Made by a program: the position numbers and the translations under genes. A stretch of DNA of 23,911 nucleotides, taken from assembly GCA_036821645.1 (NCBI GenBank), contig DAISJD010000036.1:1-23911 (forward strand), in the 5' to 3' direction. The notes under the pieces were generated by a model that did not search any database, was not told where the DNA came from, and saw nothing but the letters and a program-made list of their open reading frames with translations. Below, piece after piece: positions 7,144 to 15,236 of the stretch. This DNA comes from DAISJD01 sp036821645 (GTDB taxonomy: Bacteria > Pseudomonadota > Alphaproteobacteria > ATCC43930 > CGMCC-115725). Numbering within the stretch: the stretch's first letter is position 1; each line of letters begins with the position of its first letter.

Positions 7144-8654
7144 TTTGCCCGCCAGATCGGGGTGCCCGATCCCGGTAGACCATATTTCGCCCAGTTATCG
7201 CTGACCTTGCGGATGATATCTGCATCCATCTCGATCTTGCGGCCCCATTCCCGATGGGTTTCCGGCGGCCATTTGTTGGTTGCATCCATGCCCAACTTTC
7301 CGCCAAGACCCGATTCAGGCGAGGCGAAGTCCAGATAATCGATGGGCGTGCCCTCGATGACGGTAATGTCCCGCGCCGGGTCCATGCGGGTTGATATGGC
7401 CCACATCACATCTTTCCAATCCCGGGCGTTGATGTCGTCATCGACCACGATGACGAATTTCGTATACATGAATTGGCGAAGGAACGACCAGACGCCCATC
7501 ATGACGCGTTTGGCATGGCCCGGATAGGCTTTGCGCATGGAAACAACCGCGATCCGATAGGAACATCCCTCGGGCGGCAACCAAAAATCGATGATCTCAG
7601 GGAATTGCTGCGTCAAAAGCGGAATGAAGACTTCATTCAACCCTTCGCCCAGAACGGACGGTTCGTCGGGCGGGCGGCCCGTGAAGGTCGACAGATAGAT
7701 CGGGTTCTTGCGCATTGTAATCGCGCTTATTTTAAACACCGGGAACGGTTCGACCGAATTATAATAGCCGGTGTGATCGCCGTAGGGGCCTTCGTCGCCA
7801 TATTCATCCAGCATCACATGGCCCTCGAGGACGATTTCCGCCTGGGCCGGTACTTTGAGCGGGACGGTCTTGCAATCGACCAGTTCAACCTTGCGACCGC
7901 GCAGGAGACCGGCGAACTGATATTCCGACAACGTATCCGGCACGGGGGTGACGGCGGCTAGAATAGTGCCGGGATCCGCCCCGATCACGGCGGCGGCCGG
8001 TAGGGGTTCGCGTCGTTCTGCGGCCCAGCGCCGATAATGTTGGGCCCCGCCGCGATGTTTCAGCCACCGCATCAAGGTCCTGTCGCGCCCCGTCACCTGC
8101 ATGCGGTAGATGCCGAGATTGAAATCATCTTCCCGCCCCCGGCCCGGCCCCTTCGTCACGATGAGGGGCCAGGTGATGAGGGGTGCCGGTTCGCCCGGCC
8201 AGCAGGTTTGGATCGGCAATCGGGTAAGATCGATTTGATCGCCGGTGAGGGTAATTTCCTGACAGGGGGCCCGGCTGACCGTGCGCGGTTTCATGGCCAG
8301 CACCGTGCGCAGCAAGGGCAGGAGTTCCAGGGCCTCGCGCCAGCCGCCGGGGGGTTCCGGCTGTTTTAGGAAAGCCAAGGTCTCGCCTACTTCGCGCAAT
8401 TGGTGCGGCTCGCGGTCCATGCCCCAGGCAACCCGTTCCACAGTGCCGAACAGATTGACGAGGACCGGCATGGGTGATCGCGTGCCGTCGGCCATGACGG
8501 GATGCTCGAAAAGGACGGCAGGCCCCCCTTGGGCCAGGAGGCGGGTTTGGATTTCGGTCATTTCCAGCACGGTGGAAACCGGGGTCGTGACGCGTGTCAA
8601 TCGCCCGGAGGCTTCGAGACGGTCGATAAAGTCGCGCAGGCTCGTATAGGGCAT
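7140..8654 (-). CDS. ubiD: UbiD family decarboxylase (3-polyprenyl-4-hydroxybenzoate)
   Basis: UbiD uses prenylated FMN made by UbiX to decarboxylate 3-polyprenyl-4-hydroxybenzoate in ubiquinone synthesis. The 504-residue length matches the family (about 490-500). Recognisable blocks are RLPIQTCWPGEPAPLITWPL (near residue 145), the DFNLGIYRMQV cofactor-binding region (around 177), an EIVLEGHV segment, and DEGPYGDHTGYY at about 287-298. LSTFTGRPPDEPS and FIPLLTQQFPEI follow later. The ATG at 8654 is preceded by AAAGG at good spacing. The frame open to 8690 adds residues unlike the family. UbiA, the prenyltransferase that makes its substrate, is encoded 4.7 kb away in this window. ubiX is not present here. 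Confidence 0.95.
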   Translation of the reverse strand: MPYTSLRDFIDRLEASGRLTRVTTPVSTVLEMTEIQTRLLAQGGPAVLFEHPVMADGTRSPMPVLVNLFGTVERVAWGMDREPHQLREVGETLAFLKQPEPPGGWREALELLPLLRTVLAMKPRTVSRAPCQEITLTGDQIDLTRLPIQTCWPGEPAPLITWPLIVTKGPGRGREDDFNLGIYRMQVTGRDRTLMRWLKHRGGAQHYRRWAAERREPLPAAAVIGADPGTILAAVTPVPDTLSEYQFAGLLRGRKVELVDCKTVPLKVPAQAEIVLEGHVMLDEYGDEGPYGDHTGYYNSVEPFPVFKISAITMRKNPIYLSTFTGRPPDEPSVLGEGLNEVFIPLLTQQFPEIIDFWLPPEGCSYRIAVVSMRKAYPGHAKRVMMGVWSFLRQFMYTKFVIVVDDDINARDWKDVMWAISTRMDPARDITVIEGTPIDYLDFASPESGLGGKLGMDATNKWPPETHREWGRKIEMDADIIRKVSDNWAKYGLPGSGTPIWRAK

Positions 8655-8778
8655 GATTGGATAACCTTTGGCCGAGGGGGCTCTGGGCACGGGTGCCGTT
8701 CGGCCGGTCGCGGCATCGATGATGCTTGTCTATACGAAAAAACGATGGGTTTTCATAGTCGCAGCAGTGCTAGCGCCG

Positions 8779-8838
8779 CCCCTCGGATGCGTGGAAGGCT
8801 GCCCTGTGCGACCTTCGCCGGGCTTGTGTGCCGAGGGG
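8779..8838 (+). promoter_or_regulatory. Nested stem-loop in leader of the DUF4170 gene
   Basis: CCCCTCGG (8779-8786) can pair with CCGAGGGG (8831-8838), and inside it GAAGG (8794-8798) can pair with CCTTC (8812-8816). The structure ends 53 bp before the DUF4170 start and is not followed by T residues, so it looks like a structured leader or a small RNA rather than a terminator. It does not match the signal recognition particle RNA or other RNA motifs I could recall. Folding is by eye only. Confidence 0.3.
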
Positions 8839-8891
8839 TGATCGGGGCATTCTGCGCCAATCAGGACGCTGCCAAAATAAGGGTGATAAGA

Positions 8892-9146
8892 ATGACAGAA
8901 ACGACGCCGATCTATTGGGTCGTTGGGGGTGAATACGGCGATACGCACTTTATCGCACCGGCGGCCGGTAAGGTTTTGGAACGCCATGGACCCTACAGAG
9001 ACTATGACCTCGCCCATGATCGCTGGGCCGAGCGGGCCTGGGCCACGGTCGATGATTGTCACATGCGCTTTCGCATCGTTCTTGGGACCGACGACGGTCC
9101 GGGTGACGGTCCCGCCCTTGCCGATGGTGTGCCGCCTCGTTCCTGA
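8892..9146 (+). CDS. DUF4170 family small protein
   Basis: This is an 84-residue soluble protein starting MTETTPIYWVVGGEYGDTHF, the typical opening of DUF4170 proteins found widely in Alphaproteobacteria. The middle holds G-P-Y-x-D-Y-x-x-A-x-D-x-W, then AWATVDDCHMRFRIV, also typical. Its function is not known. The ATG at 8892 is chosen because it begins exactly where family similarity begins. The frame is open much further upstream (to 8502), but that part runs antisense to ubiD. An AAGGGTGATAAG stretch precedes the start. The C-terminus after VLGTDDGPG looks unstructured. It is divergent from ubiD and 135 bp before phoD. Confidence 0.85.
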   Translation: MTETTPIYWVVGGEYGDTHFIAPAAGKVLERHGPYRDYDLAHDRWAERAWATVDDCHMRFRIVLGTDDGPGDGPALADGVPPRS

Positions 9147-9190
9147 CGAGACTACGCGCCCTCAAAGAACGACGATGACGCAGATGTGAC

Positions 9191-9239
9191 GGGTTACATC
9201 AAAGAGTCATAAATCGTTAAGATTAATGACTCGTAACTC
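9191..9239. promoter_or_regulatory. Nested inverted repeat upstream of phoD, with two GANTC sites
   Basis: GAGTCAT (9204-9210) and its exact complement ATGACTC (9226-9232) are separated by 15 AT-rich bases. An outer pair, GGGTTAC (9191-9197) and GTAACTC (9233-9239), matches at 6 of 7 positions. Each inner arm contains a GANTC site, the target of the CcrM methylase of Alphaproteobacteria. The element lies 43-91 bp before the phoD ATG, a normal operator position. A good PhoB box could not be confirmed. Confidence 0.4.
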
Positions 9240-9281
9240 GGAGATAACCGTTCCAAAATCCTCACAATTAGGAATTTGGCA

Positions 9282-11183
9282 ATGTTCTTCCGCAAGCGCA
9301 CCGCCCGCATGGCTGCGCCATCCTGCGACCCGTCGACGGTCGAGGCTGGGTTTGAAGGTCTTTCCATCAATCGTCGGGCGTTGATCAAGGGGGCGCTTGC
9401 TTCTTCCGTCTGCGGTGCCGCTTTGTTGGGTCCGGGCGAAGCCCTGGCGGGTATCGCGCTGCCGGCGCGCGTGCGCTTCGATTTCGGCGTCGCCTCGGGC
9501 GACCCGCTTGCCGATGGCGTGATCATCTGGACGGCGATTACGCCCAGCAATCCCGGTCTTCATGTCGTCGGCTGGTCCGTTTCGACCACGCCGGATATGA
9601 CCAAGGTGGTCAGACGCGGCACGACGATTACGGATGCCGCCGTCGATTACACGGTCAAGGTCGATGTGCGCGGTCTTAGTCCCAATACGACCTATTTCTT
9701 TCAGTTTATCGCCCGTGGCCAGGTGTCGCCGGTCGGTCGGACCCGGACCCTGCCGACCGGGGCGGTCTCGGACCTTAAGATCGCCGCCTTTACCTGTTCC
9801 GATTACGAATGGGGCGTCTTCAACGTTTATGGCGAAGCCGCCAAGGCCGACGATCTAAACGCGATGTTGTTCCTCGGCGATTTTATCTATGAATATGCGC
9901 CCGGCAATTTCGCGACACCCGCCCTGCGGACCGGCCTCGTCACCCAGATCCGCGCTCCCTTGCTGCGCCCTGCGACCGAGGTCGTTTCGCTGGCCGATTA
10001 CCGGCTGCGCTATCGTCTCTATCGCATGGACAAGAACCTTCAGGCTCTGAGTGCCAAGAATCCGGGCATCCATGTCTGGGACGATCATGAATTTGCCGAC
10101 AATGCCAACCAATTCGGGGCAATCAACCACAATCCGATGACCCAGGGCCCGTTCTCCGAACGCAAGAAACACGCGATCCAGGCCTATTATGAATGGATCC
10201 CGATGCGCGAACCGGCCAACGGGGCCCCGCGTTTCGATTCCCAAGGGCGTCCGGCCCCAATCTATCGCAGCTTCGATTTCGGCACGCTGTTGCGCCTCGT
10301 CATGCTCGATACCCGGATCATCGGGCGTGACAAGTCGTTCGAATCGCCCCAGGAAATTGCCACGCCGCAATTGTTCCAGGTTTATCAGAATCCCGGCCCG
10401 CTCGGCACATTCCCGGACGATAAGAATCCCGATGGAACCACGCGGTCGCTGCTGGGTTTCACCCAGGAAGCCTGGGTCGATCAAACGCTGGCCAGTTCGA
10501 CCCAGACTTGGCAGTTGATCGGGAACCAAGTGCTCTATCGCTATGGCATTGCCCCCGATATCCTGAATTCCAATGCCTTGACCCCGACGCTGCGCACAAG
10601 TTTGCTTGGTTTTCTCGACAAGCTGTTCGGGATGGGGGCCGGTCAAATGTTCGGGGCTTTGGGGGCCATCGGGGCCCCAAGCCCGGCGGAACAGGATTCT
10701 TGGACGGGATATCCCTCGGCTAAGGCGCGGTTCCTCGGTTCTTTGGCCAAGGCGAAGAACCCGATCATCGTGACCGGCGACAGTCACAATGCCTGGGCCA
10801 CCAATATCGGCTTGCCGACCCAGAAGGGCATTGTGCCTGCTGCCGTGGAATTCGGCACGACGAGTGTCACCTCCCCCGGTTTCGAACAGACGATCCTGGT
10901 CCTGCCCGCCGATGTCGCCGCCCAATTGGTGGTCGACAGCAGCCAGCGCAACTCCAAGCTCGACAAGATCGTTTATACCGATCAAAGCCGTCGCGGTTAC
11001 ATCGTGCTCGACTTTACACCGCAAAAAGTGACGGCGAATTTCATCTTCGTCAGCACGGTGTTCAGCCCGGCCTACACGGTTTCGACGCAACAGATCACCG
11101 TCAATGCGGGCGACAAGATGATCAAAGGTGTCGTCACCCCCCTGCCGCCGCCGCCGACCCCTGCGACCGCGGGCGTGCGCTAA
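9282..11183 (+). CDS. phoD: PhoD-like alkaline phosphatase/phosphodiesterase, Tat-exported
   Basis: This 633-residue secreted metallophosphoesterase is of the PhoD family, which releases phosphate from organic phosphates in the periplasm using calcium and iron. The N-terminus carries a twin-arginine signal, N-R-R-A-L-I-K at residues 30-36, a hydrophobic core, and a likely cleavage after GEALA near residue 56. The PhoD N-terminal domain (FDFGVASGDPLADGVIIWT) is followed by the metal-site motifs FLGDFIYEY, HVWDDHEFADN and VTGDSHNAW. The start is the ATG at 9282, preceded by AGGAA at 7 bp. A TTG six bases upstream is also possible. The protein ends in a proline-rich tail. A paired GANTC palindrome lies upstream and a strong terminator downstream, so it is probably monocistronic. 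Confidence 0.93.
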   Translation: MFFRKRTARMAAPSCDPSTVEAGFEGLSINRRALIKGALASSVCGAALLGPGEALAGIALPARVRFDFGVASGDPLADGVIIWTAITPSNPGLHVVGWSVSTTPDMTKVVRRGTTITDAAVDYTVKVDVRGLSPNTTYFFQFIARGQVSPVGRTRTLPTGAVSDLKIAAFTCSDYEWGVFNVYGEAAKADDLNAMLFLGDFIYEYAPGNFATPALRTGLVTQIRAPLLRPATEVVSLADYRLRYRLYRMDKNLQALSAKNPGIHVWDDHEFADNANQFGAINHNPMTQGPFSERKKHAIQAYYEWIPMREPANGAPRFDSQGRPAPIYRSFDFGTLLRLVMLDTRIIGRDKSFESPQEIATPQLFQVYQNPGPLGTFPDDKNPDGTTRSLLGFTQEAWVDQTLASSTQTWQLIGNQVLYRYGIAPDILNSNALTPTLRTSLLGFLDKLFGMGAGQMFGALGAIGAPSPAEQDSWTGYPSAKARFLGSLAKAKNPIIVTGDSHNAWATNIGLPTQKGIVPAAVEFGTTSVTSPGFEQTILVLPADVAAQLVVDSSQRNSKLDKIVYTDQSRRGYIVLDFTPQKVTANFIFVSTVFSPAYTVSTQQITVNAGDKMIKGVVTPLPPPPTPATAGVR

Positions 11184-11208
11184 GCGGTAAAAAAGCGTTT
11201 TTTCGCAA

Positions 11209-11240
11209 GGCGGCCGGATCTCTACCGGCCGCCGTTTTTT
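11209..11240 (+). terminator. Rho-independent terminator after phoD
   Basis: GGCGGCCGG (11209-11217) pairs perfectly with CCGGCCGCC (11225-11233) around a 7-base loop, followed by G and six T residues. It lies 25 bp after the phoD stop. Between them is a separate A6-GCG-T6 element (11189-11203). Confidence 0.94.
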
Positions 11241-11253
11241 ATCGGGGCCAAGA

Positions 11254-11907
11254 TTACGGCATCAACCGCCAAACGACGGCTTGTCGCACCAAACGGTCTT
11301 CGAGTTCAAGGCTGGTCGGCACGCTATAGTCTGCCATGGCGACGAGGCCGTGGGACGGGCGATATGTCCGTCCAGGATCGCCCAACAGCACCGTCACCCC
11401 CCGTCCCGCCTCGCGGCGCAACCATGCGACCAGTCGTTCGGCCAACGGGCGCTCATAGCACATATCTCCAACCAAAATCAGATCGGCCGCGTGATCGCGT
11501 CCGATCTGATCGGCGCTTTCGATTTGAAACGCGACCCCGTTTAGGCCCGCGTTCAGATCCATGGCGATGCAGGCGACCGGATCGATATCGGCAGCGACGA
11601 CGCGGCTTGCCCCGGCCCGGCAGGCGGCAATCGCGATGAGGCCGCTGCCCGCACCGAAATCCATCACGGATCGACCCTTGACCCAATGGGGGTGATCCAA
11701 GATATAGCGGGCAACCGCCTGCCCGCCGACCCAGGGAAAAGCCCAAAAGGGCGGAGGGACGTTGGCCTCGGCCAAAAGGGCCTCGGTTGCCTGCCAGATC
11801 GGGGTGATTTCCGTTGCCAGATGAAGCTGGATCTCCGGCAAAAGCGGCGGTGTCGCGATGGCGGTATTGGTGTCGATGAAGTGCCGGGCGGCGTCGGGTG
11901 TGATCAC
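11254..11907 (-). CDS. Class I SAM methyltransferase, ETF-beta lysine methyltransferase-like
   Basis: This 217-residue class I methyltransferase is of the seven-beta-strand type. The PPFWAFPWVGGQAVARYILDHP block before motif I, the SAM loop DFGAGSG at residues 83-89, the acidic strand AADIDP at 105-110 and the LVGDMCYE post-I motif are characteristic of METTL20/ETFBKMT. Those enzymes trimethylate lysines on the beta subunit of electron transfer flavoprotein, and bacterial orthologues exist in Alphaproteobacteria. It starts with GTG at 11907, with AAAGG about 11 bp before. No ETF genes are nearby, so the substrate is inferred from family resemblance only. Alternatives are a ribosomal-protein (PrmA-like) or small-molecule methyltransferase. 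Confidence 0.8.
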   Translation of the reverse strand: MITPDAARHFIDTNTAIATPPLLPEIQLHLATEITPIWQATEALLAEANVPPPFWAFPWVGGQAVARYILDHPHWVKGRSVMDFGAGSGLIAIAACRAGASRVVAADIDPVACIAMDLNAGLNGVAFQIESADQIGRDHAADLILVGDMCYERPLAERLVAWLRREAGRGVTVLLGDPGRTYRPSHGLVAMADYSVPTSLELEDRLVRQAVVWRLMP

Positions 11908-12039
11908 GGTGGATGGGCCTTTAGAAGAGAGGGATCGCGATCATACGGGGATCCCTGCCAATGGAAGATTGACATTGCCCGCCCGTTCGCAATCCTGAGA
12001 AAGACGGCCAAACAAGAAGGCCGCAGATCAGGGGGAAAA

Positions 12040-13344
12040 ATGATCCAAGAGCCCGCACCGATGCCCGTTTCGCCAGAACGGCTCATTGCCAAGGTCGGTT
12101 GGCGGCTGATCCCATTTTTGGGACTGCTCTATCTCTTTAGTTATCTCGACCGTGTCAATCTCGGTTTTGCCAAATTGACCATGAATCAGGCCTTGAATCT
12201 TAGCGAAGAGGCCTATGCGACCGGGTTTGGCATTTTCTTTTTAGGGTATTTGCCGTTTGAAATTCCGAGCAATCTAATCTTGGAGCGGGTCGGTGCGCGC
12301 CGTTGGATGGCCCGGATCATGGTGACTTGGGGGCTTGTGTCGGCCGCGATGGCGCTTACCACCGACGTCACCAGCTTTTATATCCTGCGCGTGATGTTGG
12401 GCATTGCGGAGGCTGGGTTTTTCCCGGGGGTGATCCTCTATCTGACGGCTTGGTTTCCAGCGCGCAGTCGGGCGAAGGTCGTCGCCTTTTTCATGGTGGC
12501 CGTTCCCTTGTCGGCCGTGATCGGCAATCCGGTTTCAGGATTTTTGATCCAGGAAATGGATGGGCTGTTCGGGTGGGGCGGCTGGCAATGGATGTTCGTG
12601 CTCGAAGGGGTGCCTGCCGTTTTGCTGGGCATTGCGACATGGTTCTATCTGACCGATCGTCCGATGGAGGCGGCATGGTTGACCGAGGCAGAACGCCGAT
12701 GGTTGGAAGGGGTGCTTCGGGCCGAACAAAGCCAAAAACGGGCGCGTCACGGCGATCGGTTCCTTGTGTCTCTGCTCAATCTCCGGGTCTGGGCCCTGTC
12801 CCTGGTCTATTTCGGGATCGTTCTGGCTCTCTATGGGCTTGGCGCCTGGCTACCGACGATCGTCAAGGGATTCGGGTTGTCGATTGTGGCGACGGGGTGG
12901 GTGTCGGCACTTCCGGCCTTGTTGGGGGTGATTTTGATGACCGTTTGGTCGCGCCATTCCGATCGGACGGGGGAACGGGTTCTGCATTTCGCCCTGCCGG
13001 CCCTGATCGGATTCGGCGCGTTCGGCCTTGTCGGCTATACCGATTCTGCCGTTGAGCAATTTCTGGCCATCTGCGTGGCATCGGCGACGGTTTATATGGT
13101 TCTGCCGATTTTTTGGACCTTGCCGACGGCTTTCTTGACCGGGCCTGCGGCGGCAGGCGGCATTGCGTTGATCAATGCTTTGGGCAATGCGGCGGGCTAT
13201 GTCGGGCCGCAGATCGTGCAGAGCCTGAAAGGAGCCGGCGGGTCGTTCGGCAATAGTCTTCTTGCCCTCGGCCTTGCCATGTTGGGGTCCGCCCTCATCG
13301 TCCTCTTCATCGGTCACGATCGCCGCTCGGAACAAGGGGGGTGA
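12040..13344 (+). CDS. MFS transporter, anion:cation symporter family
   Basis: This 434-residue inner-membrane protein with about 12 hydrophobic helices belongs to the major facilitator superfamily, in the ACS branch that takes up organic acids (tartrate, phthalate, hydroxyphenylacetate and similar). Family marks are FSYLDRVNLGFAKLTM in helix 1, GIFFLGYLPFEIPSNLILERVGARRW across helices 2-3, RVMLGIAEAGFFPGVILYLT in helix 4, and a central YLTDRP-x-EA-x-WL-x-x-E-x-x-WL loop. ATG at 12040 follows AGGGGGA. The frame extends upstream to 11686 only as antisense to the neighbouring methyltransferase. It stands alone between two divergent or convergent minus-strand genes, so no catabolic pathway points to its substrate. 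Confidence 0.9.
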   Translation: MIQEPAPMPVSPERLIAKVGWRLIPFLGLLYLFSYLDRVNLGFAKLTMNQALNLSEEAYATGFGIFFLGYLPFEIPSNLILERVGARRWMARIMVTWGLVSAAMALTTDVTSFYILRVMLGIAEAGFFPGVILYLTAWFPARSRAKVVAFFMVAVPLSAVIGNPVSGFLIQEMDGLFGWGGWQWMFVLEGVPAVLLGIATWFYLTDRPMEAAWLTEAERRWLEGVLRAEQSQKRARHGDRFLVSLLNLRVWALSLVYFGIVLALYGLGAWLPTIVKGFGLSIVATGWVSALPALLGVILMTVWSRHSDRTGERVLHFALPALIGFGAFGLVGYTDSAVEQFLAICVASATVYMVLPIFWTLPTAFLTGPAAAGGIALINALGNAAGYVGPQIVQSLKGAGGSFGNSLLALGLAMLGSALIVLFIGHDRRSEQGG

Positions 13345-14247
13345 TTAGAGGCCGATGCAGAGGCAGGCGGCCAGAATCAAAAACCCGGTGGTTCGGTTCG
13401 ATTTGAAGGTTGCTATGCAATCGGCCGGATCGTCGGGATGCCACGTTTGGACCTGACGGGCGAGATGCACCCCTGCGGCTGCCAGAAAGCCCCAGGATAA
13501 AGCGGGGGCGTGGGCCATCGAGAGGGCAGCGCCAAACCCTGCGAGGGCCAGACCGTAGAACATCAGGATCGGCGGTTTTTCCAGCGTGCCGAAATAAAGG
13601 GCGGTGGATTTTACCCCGGCGGCGACATCGTCCGCCTTGTCGGCATGGGCATAGATCGTGTCGTAGCCGAGCGTCCAAAAAATGCCGCCGACATAGAGGG
13701 CGATGGCGGGCAGATCCACGGTCCCCGTGGCTGCCGCCCAGCCGACCAGGGCCCCCCAATTGAAATTCAATCCTAAGAACAATTGCGGCCAGAACGTGAC
13801 CCGTTTCATCAACGGGTATGTGGCGACGAGGCCCATCACGCTGAAACCCAAAAGGATGGCGAGACGATTGAGGCTGAAAAGGACGAGGGCGCCCAGGGCC
13901 AGTTGGGCCACCAGGAAGAGACAGGCGGCCCGGACCGTCACTGCCCCCGACGGCAGGGGGCGGCTGCGGGTCCGTTCGACTTTGGCATCGAGATCCCTGT
14001 CTGCTAAATCGTTGAGGGTGCACCCGGCCCCCCGCATGGCGACGGCACCCAGCCAAAACGACAAGAAGAGCACCGGGTCTGGCCCACCCCGCGACGCGAG
14101 GGCGAGCGACCACCAACAAGGAAACAGCAACAGCCACCACCCGATCGGTCGATCGAGCCGTGCCAAGCGGGCGAAAGGGCGAGCCGGGCGGGGTAAATGC
14201 CGATCGATCCAATCGTCGGCCCGTATGTCGGTGAATGCGTCCATCAT
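13345..14247 (-). CDS. ubiA: 4-hydroxybenzoate octaprenyltransferase
   Basis: UbiA is the integral-membrane prenyltransferase that attaches the polyprenyl tail to 4-hydroxybenzoate in ubiquinone synthesis. The 300-residue product has multiple hydrophobic helices and both magnesium-pyrophosphate motifs: N79-D-L-A-D-R-D-L-D87 followed by KVERTRSRPL, and YDTIYAHADKADD at about 195-207 followed by GVKSTAL. The pair of ATG codons at 14247 and 14244 is preceded by GTAGAGGT, a good ribosome binding site. The stop codon directly abuts that of the converging MFS gene, with no intergenic base. ubiA is divergent from rsmE, 81 bp away, an arrangement common in Alphaproteobacteria. UbiD for the later decarboxylation is encoded in the same window. 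Confidence 0.96.
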   Translation of the reverse strand: MMDAFTDIRADDWIDRHLPRPARPFARLARLDRPIGWWLLLFPCWWSLALASRGGPDPVLFLSFWLGAVAMRGAGCTLNDLADRDLDAKVERTRSRPLPSGAVTVRAACLFLVAQLALGALVLFSLNRLAILLGFSVMGLVATYPLMKRVTFWPQLFLGLNFNWGALVGWAAATGTVDLPAIALYVGGIFWTLGYDTIYAHADKADDVAAGVKSTALYFGTLEKPPILMFYGLALAGFGAALSMAHAPALSWGFLAAAGVHLARQVQTWHPDDPADCIATFKSNRTTGFLILAACLCIGL

Positions 14248-14328
14248 GCCTTACCTCTACCCCAGATCCCGCAGTCCTGCCAAGGGTGACGGACGGCGCA
14301 TCCGGCACTTGTTCAGGGGGTGGCATCG

Positions 14329-15111
14329 ATGCTATGTCCCTGCACCATGGAAGATGATGAGAAAATTGCCGCCCGGCTTTATTGTACGGTCGACCTTGCT
14401 GGCGTTGGGGCCCGCGTCCATTTGGACGGCGATCAAGCCCATTATTTGCGCGCGGTGCTGCGCCTTGGGCCGGACGACGGGGTGGCACTGTTCAATGGAC
14501 GCCATGGGGAATGGGTGGCTAAGATCGACGCTCTCGGCAAATCCGGTGCTGCCCTCACATTAAGATCACAAATCCGGGCCCAAACGGACGAGGGGGATCT
14601 TTGGCTGCTGTTTGCGCCGATCAAGCGTCAGCGGATCGATTGGTTGGTGGAAAAGGCGACGGAACTTGGGGTGAGCCGACTGGTTCCCGTGATCACCGCC
14701 CGCACTATCATCGGTCGGGTCAATTTGGACCGGCTTCAGGCCCATGCGCGCGAGGCGGCCGAACAAACGGAACGCCTGACCGTGCCCTGCGTTGAACCGC
14801 CGATCGGGCTTGCCCCCTGTCTTGCGGCATTGCCGGCCGATCGCACACTGCTCCATTGTGCCGAGCGCGCGGATGTGCCGAGCCTTGGGACGGCGATTGC
14901 GCGCTTGCATGCGGCGGGACAAAGCCGTTGGGCCGTCTTGATCGGCCCGGAAGGCGGCTTTACCCCCGATGAAATGGATCTGATTGCCCGGTATCGCACT
15001 GTTCATCCCGTCAGTCTTGGACCGCGCATTTTGCGGGCCGAGACTGCCGCCCTTGCAGCCTTGACGATGGTGCAGGGGCTTGTCGGCGATTGGGATCGGG
15101 GACGATCATGA
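14329..15111 (+). CDS. rsmE: 16S rRNA (uracil-1498 N3)-methyltransferase
   Basis: RsmE is a SPOUT-class methyltransferase that methylates N3 of U1498 in 16S rRNA. The product shows an N-terminal PUA-like part (H-Y-L-R-A-V-L-R-L-G, VALFNGRHGEW), the KATELGVSRLVPV and ERLTVPCVEPP segments, and the C-terminal trefoil-knot motifs IGPEGGF (around 206) and LGPRILRAETA (about 230-240), which form the SAM site. The start at 14329 is preferred because AGGGGG lies 8 bp before it. Similarity to the family begins nearer the ATG at 14347, so the true product may be 254 instead of 260 residues. It is followed by gshA 125 bp downstream. Confidence 0.94.
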   Translation: MLCPCTMEDDEKIAARLYCTVDLAGVGARVHLDGDQAHYLRAVLRLGPDDGVALFNGRHGEWVAKIDALGKSGAALTLRSQIRAQTDEGDLWLLFAPIKRQRIDWLVEKATELGVSRLVPVITARTIIGRVNLDRLQAHAREAAEQTERLTVPCVEPPIGLAPCLAALPADRTLLHCAERADVPSLGTAIARLHAAGQSRWAVLIGPEGGFTPDEMDLIARYRTVHPVSLGPRILRAETAALAALTMVQGLVGDWDRGRS

Positions 15112-15236
15112 TCGCCCGGGGCTTGCCGCTGCTGTCTTTCGCACGATATTGAGCATGGCGCTTGCGATCCTGTCATGATCGGCAGGTATGATCGTGCGAG
15201 TTTATCCATTTTCACTTTTTTTGGGGTTTGACGTCC

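Noticed and set aside
8779..8838. Possible signal recognition particle RNA or 6S RNA
   Set aside because: The GGAAGG stretch recalled the SRP RNA loop, but the following GAAGCAGCC is absent and the pairing does not fit. No 6S-like long duplex is seen.
9191..9239. PhoB box upstream of phoD
   Set aside because: GAGTCAT-AAAT-CGTTAAG has 7-4-7 spacing but matches CTGTCAT poorly in the second half, so a PhoB site cannot be claimed.
9855..11090. 411-codon open frame on the minus strand across phoD
   Set aside because: It is antisense to conserved PhoD metal-binding motifs, with biased composition and no ribosome binding site.
13307..14488. 393-codon minus-strand frame overlapping ubiA
   Set aside because: It is rich in Arg, Pro and Gly and out of frame with UbiA, whose two pyrophosphate-binding motifs and helices are clear.
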